This document shows positions 1 through 12,109 of a DNA stretch of 64,000 bases, piece after piece. The DNA comes from Tillus elongatus. Lineage: Eukaryota > Arthropoda > Insecta > Coleoptera > Cleridae. The DNA lies in contig OZ023267.1 in NCBI GenBank assembly GCA_964006375.1, positions 14,294,846 through 14,358,845 of the forward strand, read 5' to 3'. Under the pieces are notes generated by a model. It made no database searches and was not told the DNA's origin. It saw only the letters and a program-made list of their open reading frames with translations. Position 1 is the first letter of the stretch. Every line of letters begins with the position of its first letter. Position numbers and translations under genes: made by a program.

Positions 1-270
1 GGGCTAGGCATTTTAACGTGTCCAACATCACATGGTGCACGGAACCGACGGCTTGACGCCATATTCGAAGGGCTGAACCCGTAGTCATTCTTGCTCAAAG
101 TCAATGACATAACCTAGGTTGACGTTAATTTTTACAGTATAATGATAATATAATATTAAGACATTTAATACCAAAAGTATGTTCTGCAAAAGGGTCACCT
201 GCTGGAAATTGAAGCCAGTACCCTTAGGCCAAGAGGCGCACGTTCTTACCACTGGACCACCGAGGCCTCT
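1..270 (-). mobile_element. tRNA-headed SINE, cut by window start
   Basis: Read on the minus strand, the element starts near 270 with a tRNA-like head. An A-box-like TGGTCCAGTGG lies at about 250-261 and a decayed B box near 205-217. The body shares the core of the better copy at 22640-22988, including the segment corresponding to GTTGGGCACGTTAAA and the CCCTTCGGAGGGGGCG-like motif. It has no coding capacity. Its head abuts the TAC element starting at 271. RNA polymerase III promotion is inferred from the boxes. Confidence 0.7.
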
Positions 271-407
271 TTAGCGTTTTTTTTAAATCACTAATAGAGT
301 GGTATCGATCGTGAGACTTTGCCAAAGTTTTTTCAAAGGAGCGCGAACTAGGATCCATAGAACCCATAACCGGGGCCACTTTCCACTTTTGTATGTTTAT
401 ATGTATA

Positions 408-488
<81 letters not shown>

Positions 489-624
489 ATATAAAAATTG
501 AAACTGACACCAGATATTGGTTCTGGTGGCCCAAATTGGCGCTCATTTGAAATTTTTTTTGCAAACTCTCACCATCAATACCTCTCTATTAGTGAATTTA
601 AAAAAATAAAAATTCACTAAAAAT
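271..624. repeat. TAC element, inverted form L-TA-L'
   Basis: A left arm at 271-398 (key words CACTAATAGAG, ATCGATCGTGAG, GGAGCGCGAACTAGGA) leads into a TA tract at about 399-484. The other side, 485-624, is the reverse complement of the same left arm, ending CACCATCAATACCTCTCTATTAGTGAATTT. No right arm is present. The structure is a near-symmetrical foldback with the microsatellite at its centre, unlike the canonical L-TA-R copies. Confidence 0.85.
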
Positions 625-1303
625 TAAGTAGGCAGGCATGCATAGCCTTCGAAATACACAGAATAAAAGTTCGGTTGTCTCGAAGTCGTGAGAATTTACA
701 CCCAAAAATACAAAATAACCTTAACGTCACTTATTTAATACATGCATTTGAAGTTTACCTTTTCCCTTTCATTAAGGTATCGTTGCTTTAGCTATAAAAT
801 ACATACTAAACATTTCTCAATAACTGTCCAAAGTGATTTGACAAATCATTAATAATTTCTTATTTATTTAATCACAATTATGTGTCGTTTACATTCTTTT
901 ACTTTGATAGTCCACAGCCATGATAATCCATACGTACAATAAACATGTTCTTGAATGATTTCTTTTGAATATAATTAATTATAGTAATTTCGAGTTATTT
1001 GTCATTTTAATTTGTTTAAATCTTAAAAAGTTTATCGCAGGTAATTTTAATGGTAATATATAATTACAGGCGAAGCATGCGGTGTTAATTGTAAATTACC
1101 AGTTACCCGACAAATAGTTTCATTGATTCTCTTCATTGCAAGCTGGTCTTGAGCAAGAATTCGTGTTAATCTTGTAATTAGGTAATAATTTATTCAATGC
1201 TAAAAGATAAGCTGTGTTCAGGTGTCTTCGACTAAAAATGTGTGAAACATTTTCATTACCATCGATATTGTTTACTAACCAAAGACGTTCTATTTGAGTT
1301 TTT
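625..1303. other. No recognisable feature
   Basis: AT-rich sequence. I see no coding pattern, no terminal repeats and no similarity to other parts of the window. Confidence 0.5.
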
Positions 1304-1375
1304 ATTAGCGAATCTTCGTAGAAAAATTCGCTAGAGTCGATCGCGACTTTTGTAGGGGGGCTCTTTTCTCCAAAA
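1304..1375 (+). repeat. TAC left-arm fragment
   Basis: It opens with the arm hairpin (TTAGCGAATCTTCGTAG then AAAAATTCGCTA) followed by GATCGCGACTTTTG, the variant left-arm sequence. It stops before the ACCCCTAGAACCC block. A complete copy starts 20 bases downstream. Confidence 0.6.
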
Positions 1376-1391
1376 ACTAAAATAGCTATAC

Positions 1392-1501
1392 TTTTAGTGA
1401 ATTTTCGTAGAAAAAATTCACTATTGGGGAGATCCCGACTTTTGATTTTTGCAAATGAGCGCGAACTAGGACCCCTAGAACCCATATCCGGGGTCAGTTT
1501 C

Positions 1502-1560
<59 letters not shown>

Positions 1561-2681
1561 ACCGATAACTCAAAAAATAATGGGCAGATTTTGATTAAAT
1601 TTGGTGAGTACCTTCCTTTTGCAAATGGCTTGGATAAGTTCGTTATCCAGGAAAATATGCCCAGGTTTTCCCGGAAAATTTTGTGTTTTCTTCCGAAAAA
1701 AATTTTAAAAAAAATATATCTCCGGAACTAACAAAGAATAGGCAACCAAAATTGGTACGGGGGTTTATATCATTATATGTAAGTTACCTACCAAAATTTA
1801 GCTTTGTAGGTCAAAATAGAAAAAAGTTATAGGCATTTAAATAAAAATTAATTGGGGCTTTCCTCAAAACGTCAAAGTGGTGATTTAAAACGTCAAAAAT
1901 TGGCAACATTTAGGCAAAGAACTTGAATCTAATACGGGCTATGGAAAGAAAATGTCTCAAGAAGAATGTTTTACAAACCCTGAAGTCTTAATTTCAACCG
2001 TCATTGTCCTTCGTTTTACTAAAATATTTCCAGAAAATTCATTTAAAATAGACCCTTTCTCTGATGCTTGGCAGTAGCCTTAGCTATAAAGTTTATAATG
2101 GTATATAATTTTTGTCGAATTTTCGTCAAAAATCAATAAAGCTTAATATATCCGTTATTATACAAGATATGAAAAAAAAATTGTATACATTAATTATAGG
2201 GTCTCTTGAGCTACATCCTAAAATAATATTTCTACAATCACAGGTGGCCGATAAGTCGCTGGTGATACAAATTCTCTCTTTCTTTTTTTTTTAATCAAAC
2301 ACGTCTTCTGTTATTGCATTTTTGCATTTTCCATCAGAATATAATGCATTTTTGTAAGAAAAGAAATTATGTACGCAGCAAATGCGTTACGGTAGCGAAT
2401 TTTGATCAAATGCTTCATATTTGAATAGCTCAATTTGTTATTAACCTATAAGGTTGACCAAGAAACATGTTTTTTCGGGAACACTTTAAATTTACTTTCG
2501 GAAATTTTGGTACATTTTCAAACAATAAAGTTATTTTGATGAAACATGGCACCTTATTTTTATTATATAGGTTATACTGGTAACCAAATTTGATGCCTGC
2601 TTTCTTAAAAAACACACATATTTGCTATTAAAAACATTTTAATGAAAATTCACTATCATAACGCACTTGCTGCGTCCAGAA
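1392..2681 (+). mobile_element. TAC element, long form L-TA-R
   Basis: The hairpin TAGTGAATTTT / AAAAAATTCACTA, the left arm and a short TA tract at 1505-1557 lead into R beginning ACACCGATAACTCAAAAAAT. R then carries an extra body of about 600 bases that also occurs at 20590-21680, 30414-32254 and 32400-33420. The body includes GGCAACATTTAGGCAAAGAA and TTAATTATAGGGT. It ends ACGCACTTGCTGCGTCC followed by T-rich DNA. No open frame longer than about 60 codons is present, so it is non-autonomous. Confidence 0.85.
2370..2681. mobile_element. Internal 310-bp unit with ~33-bp inverted ends
   Basis: The 3' end of the long TAC element is itself bounded by inverted repeats. The left side begins TACGCAGCAAATGCGTTACG and the right side ends CATAACGCACTTGCTGCGTC. 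Equivalent units occur at 33178-33420, 55780-56072 and 57472-57955. It may be a separate MITE that became the end of the long form, or the result of a terminal duplication. Confidence 0.65.
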
Positions 2682-2689
2682 TTTTTATT

Positions 2690-3410
2690 TATTACACATC
2701 GTCACAACGCGTGGAAGTATCGCATAGGCGACAAAAAATCAAAAAAAAAATCGTTCAAACGTCGTAAAAAGTATTAAAACACATAGAAAACATGATTTGG
2801 GAACGATTTTTTTTTGTCTGTCGGTCTGTATGTCTGTTTGTAGCCACGATAACTTTAGAAAGAATTGAGACATCGTCTTCAAATTTGGTGTACAGTTAGC
2901 ACTCAACAAATTAAAGGTTCGGATTGTTTTTGGGTAAAATCTTTTTAGCGGGTAGGGGATGAATGGGGTGTGATTTGGTGAAAATTGAAATTTTTTCGTT
3001 AAAACTCGAGTAATATAACGTTTTAGGGTTTATTTATTAGAAAACTTTTAATTTCATCAAACATCTGGTATTCTGTGCTGAAATCAAATTAGGGGTTGAA
3101 TGTGCGGGGGTAGAATATTGTTGACAAAAGTTTCGAAATTGTTTTTCTTTTCTGAAAACGTCTTAAAACATATAGAAAACTTGATTCTGGAACGAAATTT
3201 TGTTGTCTGGCGGTCTGCCGATATGTCGGCATGTACGCCTGTCTGTTAATAGGCGCAATAACTTTCGAACGAATTGAGATATTATCTTCAAATTTGGTAT
3301 CCAGTTAGCAACCGACAAAAGAACGCTTCGAATTGTTTTTGGGGCAAGATCGCTTCAAAGGGTAGGTGATAAATAAGGGGTGATTTGGTGAAAATTGACA
3401 TTTTTTCAAT
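2690..3410. repeat. Two tandem copies of a TGTCTGTCGG-type repeat
   Basis: Two diverged units of about 400 and 270 bases start near 2751 and 3145. Shared words are ACATAGAAAACATGATT, CGATAACTTT, TCTTCAAATTTGGT, TTCGGATTGTTTTTGGG and GTGATTTGGTGAAAATTGA. A third copy lies at 26935-27250. No protein is encoded. Confidence 0.75.
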
Positions 3411-3494
3411 ATTCTTATTCCTGTACCCATGAACTTTTGAAACGTTATGTTACTCGAGTTTTCAAAAGTTTATGGGTACAGGAATATGAGTATT
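3411..3494. repeat. Hairpin with ~32-bp arms
   Basis: The arm ATTCTTATTCCTGTACCCAT plus GAACTTTTGAAA is mirrored by TTTCAAAAGTTTATGGGTAC plus AGGAATATGAGTAT around a loop containing ACTCGAG. It abuts the second unit of the preceding repeat and may be its terminus or a tiny MITE. Confidence 0.7.
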
Positions 3495-3926
3495 TTTTTT
3501 TGTAGTCAAGTCATGGGCGCTAAATTCATTCCATAAGAAGGTCTTTCTGAAGATAATAAATTATCACAGCTATGTGGAAGTTGGGATTCAATTTGCAGCA
3601 GTATTTTTACCCGAATTGAATTTATATTGGTCTTGTTTGAAAGGGCATTTAGAGGTGTTCAAGGTTCTTTATTAGTATTATCCACTAATGTTTAATACAT
3701 TTACTATGGTGTGTTATCTCCAACTAGCAGAGATTTCAAAGTTTTCTTAAAAACTAAACGTAAAATATGCACTTTGTTTGTTTTGAAGAACTTCAATGGT
3801 CTAAGATACTGACACAAACCGCATATTGATGTCTTTTTTTCTTTTGGATGTAAAACAAAAGTCAATTATAATAATCACTAATAAATTTTAAGTCAACTAC
3901 AAATACCTACTTTAACATAATGAAAA
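3495..3926. other. No recognisable feature
   Basis: AT-rich sequence without coding pattern or repeats that I can match elsewhere in the window. Confidence 0.5.
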
Positions 3927-4182
3927 CGTTCGGGACGCAGCAAGTGCGTTATGGTAGCTAATTTTCATTAAATCCTTCAAAGTTGATTAACTAAATTTTC
4001 TATAAACCTAAAAAGTTGAGTTTTGGTACGTAGTAAGGTCTTTTCCATGGCAATATATCCACAAAATTTCGTCGAAATAGCTTTGTAATTTTTGCAGATA
4101 AAATTTTTTTAGAAAGAAAAAATATAATAAGGAGTTATGCTGAGTTTCATCAAAATCGGTTAATAACTTTTTGAGTTATCGT

Positions 4183-4272
<90 letters not shown>

Positions 4273-4364
4273 AACCGATAACTCAAAAAATGCTTCACTG
4301 ATGTGGACCATATTTGTGAATTACCCTTATTTTGTTAATGGCTTGGATGAGTCCGTTCATCAGA
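3927..4364. repeat. TAC element, inverted form R'-TA-R
   Basis: It starts TTCGGGACGCAGCAAGTGCG, the R terminus in reverse, and runs through the reversed right arm to TTTTGAGTTATCG. The TA tract is at 4186-4270. On the other side a forward right arm begins CCAACCGATAACTCAAAAAA and breaks off near GTCCGTTCATCAG. No left arm is present. It is the reciprocal arrangement to the L-TA-L' copy at 271-624. Confidence 0.85.
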
Positions 4365-4383
4365 TCTTACACCACAGCCATAA

Positions 4384-4797
4384 CAAATTACTAATTACAA
4401 TAAATTTATGGGATGTGTTGACCACAATGATTGGCTCCTTGAGAAACACCACATTTCTGTAAGAGGGAAGATATGGTATTGGTGCCTTTTCACTAGGATG
4501 GTAGACATGACTATTGTAAATGGTTGCGTACTTTACAATATGGTCCACAAGGGACAAAAGAGGACATCAATCAAGGAATTTCCTATGGATATTGCCTATC
4601 TCTATTTGAAAACTGGCGACGGCTTGAGAATTGATCGTGGACGACCCTTCAGTCTTCCAAGTACATCCGAAACAATTGTGCCAGATGACATAAAGTTTGA
4701 CGGTAAAAACCACTCCATTGGCAAAAGGTAAAAACAAAGAAGATGTCAAATGATGAACTGCACAGGAAAACCACGAATAATTTGCCAAAAATTCAAT
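4384..4797 (+). pseudogene. piggyBac-type transposase, C-terminal remnant
   Basis: The translation from 4384 contains YNKFMGCVDHNDWL and then SVRGKIWYWCLFTRM. These match the YN-FMGGVD---DQ and RGKKWYWPLFT--- segments of piggyBac transposases, including the region around the last catalytic Asp of the family. An in-frame TAA at 4729-4731 interrupts it. The same frame continues as RRCQMMNCTGKPRIICQK, the start of the Cys-rich C-terminal zinc-binding domain. It is then cut at about 4797 by the 3' end of the CR1-like LINE. The 5' side is cut by a TAC right arm. It is dead as a gene; family assignment is strong, activity is excluded. Confidence 0.8.
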
Positions 4798-7445
4798 ATT
4801 TTTTATTTTTTATTTTATTTCAACAACACACCACGAGGGCTTACAGCCTAAATACTATCGTACCGTGGGTGTTGACAAGGGGGAAAGAGGCAGCTTGTTA
4901 ATTCTGGACTTGAAGGTTTGGAGGTTCGGAGGAGAAGGAAAAACATGTGCCGGCAAGGAATTCCACAACTTGGAAGTCCTCGGGACAAAAGAGCGGGCAT
5001 AACAAGATGTTCTAAGTCTGGTGACCTGGACAGTAAAAGGGTGCATTCGCTCTGTTCCCCTGGTAGATCTGTTGGGGGCAGCAGGTGGGGGAACTATGGA
5101 GGAAAGCTCCTCTGAGCAGTGCCCGTGCAGATATCTATAAAAGAGAGAGAGAGAGGTCACCAACGGCACGTCGGTGGGCAAGGGATGGCAGCCTTTGGGT
5201 AAGGGTATGGTCACCGATGAGACGTATAGCTCTCTTTTGAATGGAGTCCAGGATAGCGAGTGTAGAAGCGGCAGCTGCACCCCAGATGTGGGAGCAGTTT
5301 TCGAGGTTTGGCCTTATTTGTGAAGTATATAAGGTATAGAGATTAGCTGGTAAAAAGTATTTGCGAGCCCGGAAGAGGAAACCTAATTTCTTAGCAGCCG
5401 CTTCTGCAATTGATGTGAATGTTGGTGCCAATTAAGATTTCGATCCACAGAAATGCCAACAAGTGAAAAGGACTCATTACTTTGAATAACTTGGTTGTTC
5501 ATTGTGATGGGTCTAGGGCTGGTGTATCTCTTGTGAGAAAGAAAGCAAGACTTAGTTTTGGTGTGGTTGAATTGTACAAGATTTCTACTTCCCCAGTCTA
5601 ATATTTTTTGGAGATCCACGGAGACAGAACCCTCCATGAGTCTGCGATCCTCATCTAATTAGGCTAAAGAGACAAGCTTAGAATATTGTATATTTGAATG
5701 GAGGGTGCTGTCGTCCGCGTAGCTGTGAACTGGGTTGGATGTACTAGAGAGGAGGTCATTGATGTGGAGAAGAAACAAAGTAGGGGCTAAAGCTGAACCT
5801 TGAGGAACTCCTGCATTAATTGGATACAGTTTAGAGGAATGGTCATCCACAACAACAGATATGTTCCTGTTGGAGAGGAAATTTGCTGTCCAGGTACAAA
5901 GTTTTGGTGGTAGGCCATAGGCCGGAAGTTTATTAAGCAGCGCTGCGTGCCAGACCTGGTCGAATGCTTTTGATATGTCTAGAGCAACAATCTGGGATTC
6001 ACCGTGTTGTTCTATAGACTTGTTCCAAGAATGGGTGACAAAGGAAAGGAGGTCGGCAGTCGATCTGCGCTGACGGAATCCATACTGCCTGTCGTGGATT
6101 AGACTGTGTTTTTCAAGAAATTTTAGTAATTCGGTGTTTATATACTTTTCCATCACTTTAAAGACGACTGAAAGGAGAGAAATAGGCCTGTAGTTGCTAG
6201 GAAGCGCTTTGGATCCTTTCTTGGGGATGGGTTGTACTCGAGCAGTTTTCCAGTTACTAGGGAATATGCCTTTATTATAAGATATCTGAAACAGACGAGT
6301 CAGGACAGGAGCAAGTTCTGGTGCGCAATTTTTTAGAACAATTGCTGGGATCTCGTCAAGGCCAGAGGCTTTCCTGGTATTAAGAGAAGAGAGCATCTTT
6401 CGTACCTTTTTAGTTTTGAAAATGATATCAGTCATTTTATGCACGACATTGAGGACTGTTGGTGGTTGAACATTTGGAGGTGGGTTGAGAGTATAATTGC
6501 CGGCGAACAACGAAGCAAAAAGTTCAGTCTTGCCCAGGGCGGTAGAAACAATTTCATCCCCTGAGACAAGAGGTGGGAACGTGTTTTTGCAGAAATTATT
6601 CCCAATAGATTTAGCAAGAGTCCAGAAGGGTTTGCCGCCGTTGGAGCTTAAGAGGACTTTCTTTTTGATGTGGTTATTAAACGAGTTTTTTGGCTCAGAA
6701 AGAATGCGGACATAGCGGTTTCTTGCGTCGTTAAATGCTTGACGATTTTCTTGACTGGGATTGTGTAGAAGCGTTTTGTGAGCTTTGACCTTTTCAAGTC
6801 TGGCCTTGTCACAGGATTTAGAGAACCAGGGCTTTTCTGTGTACGTGGGATAAATAATTTCATGCCAGCTTGGATAATTTCGTAGACGTTTTGTGAGATA
6901 TCAGAGGGGTCAGGATGAGAGAAGCAGACAGACGCCCATGGCAATTAAGAAAAGTAATCCCGCATTTCTTCCCAGTTTGTGGAGTTGTAGTGCCAAACTA
7001 TACGTGGGTGTGGTGACTGTGTGACCTCGGGTTGCATTGCGCACGAAGCAGTGACCATGCCGTGGTCTGAGCGACCAAGGGGGGCGGTGACTGATATCTT
7101 ATAGCATTCAGGTTGTGTAGTAAGAAGGAGATCCAAGGGATTTGAAATGTGTGTTGGGATACGAGGAAAGTAAGTAGGTTGCTGAACCATATTGGCTAAA
7201 GAATTGCTGACTGCAAAGACCCCCGATGTTCTCCCTTGTGGATCTGTTTTTGAAGATCCTAGCCATTCCTTATTATGGACATTGAAGTCACCAAGAATAG
7301 TGACTTCGGAGGAAGGATATTCGTAATTCAGATGGTCGGTTTTTTCAGAAAGGTAGTCAAAGAGCTGGACAAAGTTGTTGTCAGAAGGTGACCGGTAAAT
7401 GCAACAGATGAATTTAGTTGCAGCCCTGAGTTGTTTGCCTGGTTG
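4798..7445 (-). mobile_element. CR1/L2-like LINE, copy A, 5'-truncated ORF2
   Basis: This is the most complete copy of a family with six copies here. On the minus strand it gives the C-terminal half of an APE endonuclease (LGDFNVHNKEW near 7270, SDHGMV near 7060). A linker follows, then reverse transcriptase with NYRPISLL near 6190, YGFRQRRSTAD, ALDISKAFDQVWH, GVPQGSALAPTLF and SYADDS near 5716. The C-terminal region has QIRPNLE and SFVPRTSKLWNSLPAHVF near 4950-5000. The 3' UTR is short and ends in an A-rich (AAATAAAAAATA)-like tail at 4798-4822, which fits target-primed reverse transcription. Several frameshifts are present, one at a (CT)n tract near 5140. The 5' end is missing. Jockey-superfamily membership is sure; CR1 versus L2 cannot be settled by eye. 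Confidence 0.9.
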
Positions 7446-7454
7446 TTTTAACGA

Positions 7455-7627
7455 TTTTCACATCATATTATCCCAGCGTCCTCATACGAGGACAGCAGTT
7501 TTTTGGAAAACTTGATGGTTTATTTCCAAAATAATATTTTTCTACGCTTACTGCTCCAAAATACGGTAGGAATCTCGAAAAAAAAAGTTAATTTTCGAAA
7601 AAAATAATTTGGGCGTTAATGGGTTAA
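7455..7627 (+). repeat. Dispersed ~170-bp repeat (CATCCCAGCGTCC type)
   Basis: It runs from CATCATATTATCCCAGCGTCC through a run of G/A-rich words to AATAATTTGGGCGTTAATGG. The reverse complement of the same sequence lies at 10120-10290. It is non-coding. A tiny inverted CTCATACGAGG motif is seen near the start. Confidence 0.6.
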
Positions 7628-8237
7628 AACTAAGTAATAAATGAGATAATATAACATACATTTTTAGAATGTTTCTCGCCAATACATGCTTTTAATTTGG
7701 TGCAATTTGTCAAATAATTCGGTTGGCTAAGAACGAAAATTAAAATTTGACGTTTTTCACTTTACATTTTAGCAATATGCTTGAAAAATGTTAGGCACAA
7801 TGTTCTCAGCACTGATGTGCACATGTGTTCTACAGATTTTTTATTTATTTATACTGTATCCCATACATAATAGTATGTACTATGCAGGCTTTGTATGATA
7901 TTTAAAGCGGCATAAAGAAGTCTATAAATAATTTTAGTTTCTGTGTTCTATATCCTCGACACAATATCATTCGCTAGAAAACCGATAAAAAGTTGAAATG
8001 GACCACGTTATATGTTTATTATGTTGAAAGCATCGAAGACCGGGAAAAATAGGCTATGAATACTTTCTTTTAACAGTTCTTCTGTTTGGTTTGAACTTTT
8101 TCAATATCGTGTTGCGCTTTAAGTGAAACGTCAAACATCTTTGACATTTAAATGGGAATTTGTTTATTTTGTCAATAATGAAATATGAACAGTACGAACC
8201 TTCTTTATCATTGCAATTCATTTTGTTTAACTAAGAA
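7628..8237. other. No recognisable feature
   Basis: AT-rich sequence. I found no coding pattern and no family match. Confidence 0.5.
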
Positions 8238-9623
<1,386 letters not shown>

Positions 9624-9717
<94 letters not shown>

Positions 9718-9840
9718 TGAAACCGACCCCGAATGTGGGTTTTAGGGGTCCTAGTTCGCGCTCATTTGAAAAATTTTGGAAAGTCTCACCATCGATACCT
9801 CTCTATTAGTGAATTTTTTAAATAAAAATGCACTAATAAG
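9624..9840 (-). repeat. TAC element, TA tract and left arm
   Basis: The TA tract at 9624-9713 is followed by the reversed left arm (AAATTGAAACCGACCCCG, CTAGTTCGCGCTCATTTG, ACCATCGATACCTCTCTATT) and ends in the arm hairpin AGTGAATTTTTTAAATAAAA. A degenerate R terminus (CGCGCAGTAAGTGCGTTATA) lies nearby at about 9957-9976. Confidence 0.8.
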
Positions 9841-10119
9841 TTGGACATATTTTTTAGTTAAAAAGCTAAGTTCAAAAGATTCTAAATTATTAATTTTGAT
9901 CCAGTATAAGCCCAACAGACTATGCATTATTCATGGGCAATATATAAAAAAGTCCTCGCGCAGTAAGTGCGTTATAGTTGAGAATTCTGTTAATGTATTG
10001 GTAGAAAGGAAATTGTTAGTTAAACAGTTGAGAAAAGTTAGAAATATATATAAGCAAACAATTGTGTCTACCCCTATAGACAAATACAATTGTTGTAGCC
10101 AAAAAGTGAAAATCATTAC

Positions 10120-10290
10120 AACCCGTTAACACCCAAATTATTTTTATTTTGAAAAAATCTGGAAAAATTTAATATGTTGTTGCTATAGACTTCCCAATGT
10201 CAGTAGCAGTGTTCAAAATGATCAAGAATATCTGCTTTTTTTTTCAAAAAAATGCTGTCCTATAAATAGGACGCTGGGATGATGTGTATA
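10120..10290 (-). repeat. Dispersed ~170-bp repeat, second copy
   Basis: Reverse-complement copy of the repeat at 7455-7627, from CCCGTTAACACCCAAATTAT to AGGACGCTGGGATGATG. The two copies face opposite ways and flank the TAC copies at 8.2-9.8 kb. Confidence 0.6.
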
Positions 10291-10342
10291 CAGTTGTGCG
10301 AAATAAAAATTAGATTTTAAAGCTGATAAAAATATTTATTAA

Positions 10343-10814
10343 AAAGTTCGGGACGCAGCAAGTGCATTATGGTAGTGAATTTTTATTAAATGCTTCAAAC
10401 TTGAATAACTGAATTTTCTATAAACTTAGAAAGTTTAATTTTGGTATGTAGTAAGGTATTTTCTAAGGCAAGATATCCACCAAATTTCACTTATATAACT
10501 TTTTAATATTCGGAGAAAAAAATGTTTTTCGAAAGGAAATAAAAAAATTTAATAACTCATTTTTTATCAACTTAGAAAGTTGAATTTTGGTACGTAGTAA
10601 GGTCTCTCCAAAGGCAACATATCTAGTAAATGTCATCAAAACAGATTTGTAATTTTCGGAGAAAAAAATTTTTTTTGAAAGGAAACTCAAAATTTTCCCG
10701 GAAAACCCTGTCCGATTTTTCTGGTTAACGAACTCATCCAAGCAATTAATAAAAGAAAGGCACTTGCCGAGTTTTATCTAAATCGGTTAATTATTTTTTG
10801 AGTTATCGGATCGA

Positions 10815-10894
<80 letters not shown>

Positions 10895-11035
10895 TATATA
10901 TAAATTGAAATTGACCCCGGATACGATTTCTAGGGGTCCTAGTTCGCGCTGATTTGAAAAAATTGGTGCAAAGTCTCTTCATAGATACCTCTCTCTATTA
11001 GTGACTTTTTTTTAAAATTGGTCAGTAAAAGACTA
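10343..11035 (-). mobile_element. TAC element, complete R'-TA-L' copy
   Basis: This is the cleanest canonical copy, in minus orientation. It has the terminus GTTCGGGACGCAGCAAGTGC, two tandem R sub-units, GGTTAATTATTTTTTGAGTT, and a TA tract at 10818-10902. The left arm runs TTGAAATTGACCCCGGATAC to ATAGATACCTCTCTCTATTA and ends in the GTGACTTTTTTTT hairpin remnant. It can serve as the type specimen for the family. Confidence 0.85.
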
Positions 11036-11159
11036 CTATAAAATAGTTTATCGATCTAACCGAAATATTTGGATGGTTCTATGTACGTGAAGTGAATTTG
11101 TCTAGTAGCATCCATGCCCTCCGCAACGTACTAAGTAAAAACAGGTAGATTGTAGATTT

Positions 11160-12030
11160 GTAGATTGTTTAATGAGTCGCCTTTGGCCTCTCAGCTCTGC
11201 GCCCCCGATGGGCTGTGAGGTGCCTGAGATACCTTGGGAGACTATAGGACACAACATGAATATGGGAATACACATAAAGGACGTAGCACAGAGAGCAGAT
11301 GGGATAGCATCGGCTTTGAACAGACTGATGCCAAACGTGGGTGGACCGAGATCGGGGCGTAGAAGACCCGTGTGCAGCGTAGTGAACTCCATTATCGTGT
11401 ACCGAGCACCAGTGTGAAAAATCTGGATGGAAATGGCCAAATACAGAAGGATGCTAGTAAGCGTCAAAAGAAAGGTGGTAATCCGTCTATCAAGCTCATA
11501 CAGGACAGTTTCAACCAAAGCGGTCAAGTAATCGCGACTATTGTACCTATCCATTTGCTGATTGCGGGGCCTGCATATGAAAAACACCAAAACAGGACAA
11601 TTGAAAAAACGAGTGGAAACGAACAAACAATGATAAAATGGCAAGCAGAATGAGACGAAGAAACAGAAACAGCCCAGTGGACCAACACACTGAAACCGAA
11701 GATCAGACTCACGCGACAGCATGGAGAGGTGGGATATTACCTAACCCAGTTCTTATCCCGATATCTTTGCCGTTTCAAGATTAAGGAAACAGACGAGTGC
11801 CAATACTGTGGGGAGAGCGATACCCCGTAACACACTGTCCTATACTGCGGCCTGCGGCCGGAAGTGAGGCAGAAGGCGGCGGTCAAGATTGGAAAGAAGC
11901 TGACAAAGAACAATATTGTGAAATACATGCTGGAATGTGAGACAAACTGGAAACTCGTAGAGAAAGTGATCAAGATGATCGTGAAGGTTAAAGAAAATGA
12001 TGATAAAGCAGGCTAAAAAAAAGCGATAAA
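11160..12030 (+). pseudogene. R1-clade LINE, C-terminal ORF2 remnant
   Basis: The translation contains SALNRLMPNVGGPRSGRRR, then VVNSIIVYRAPV and MAKYRRMLVSVKRK. These correspond to the post-RT region of R1-clade elements (LMPN-GGP---RR, LLYGAPVW). About 100 residues later there is ETDECQYCGESDTP(E)HTV, the C-terminal Cys-rich motif of the clade. Several frameshifts and stops make it inactive. It runs into a short 3' region and meets the oppositely oriented LINE fragment at 12110. R1 elements normally target rDNA, and no rDNA is seen here. Confidence 0.75.
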
Positions 12031-12109
12031 GGAGTAATACACTGTGGTAGTGTGTGGTGAAGTTATACTGAGAGGTAGTTCCGCTGCGCATCTATGGCTG
12101 CGACAGGAG

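Noticed and set aside
4918..5115. Plus-strand frames opposite the CR1-like LINE
   Set aside because: Shadow frames. The minus strand carries the recognisable RT and C-terminal motifs.
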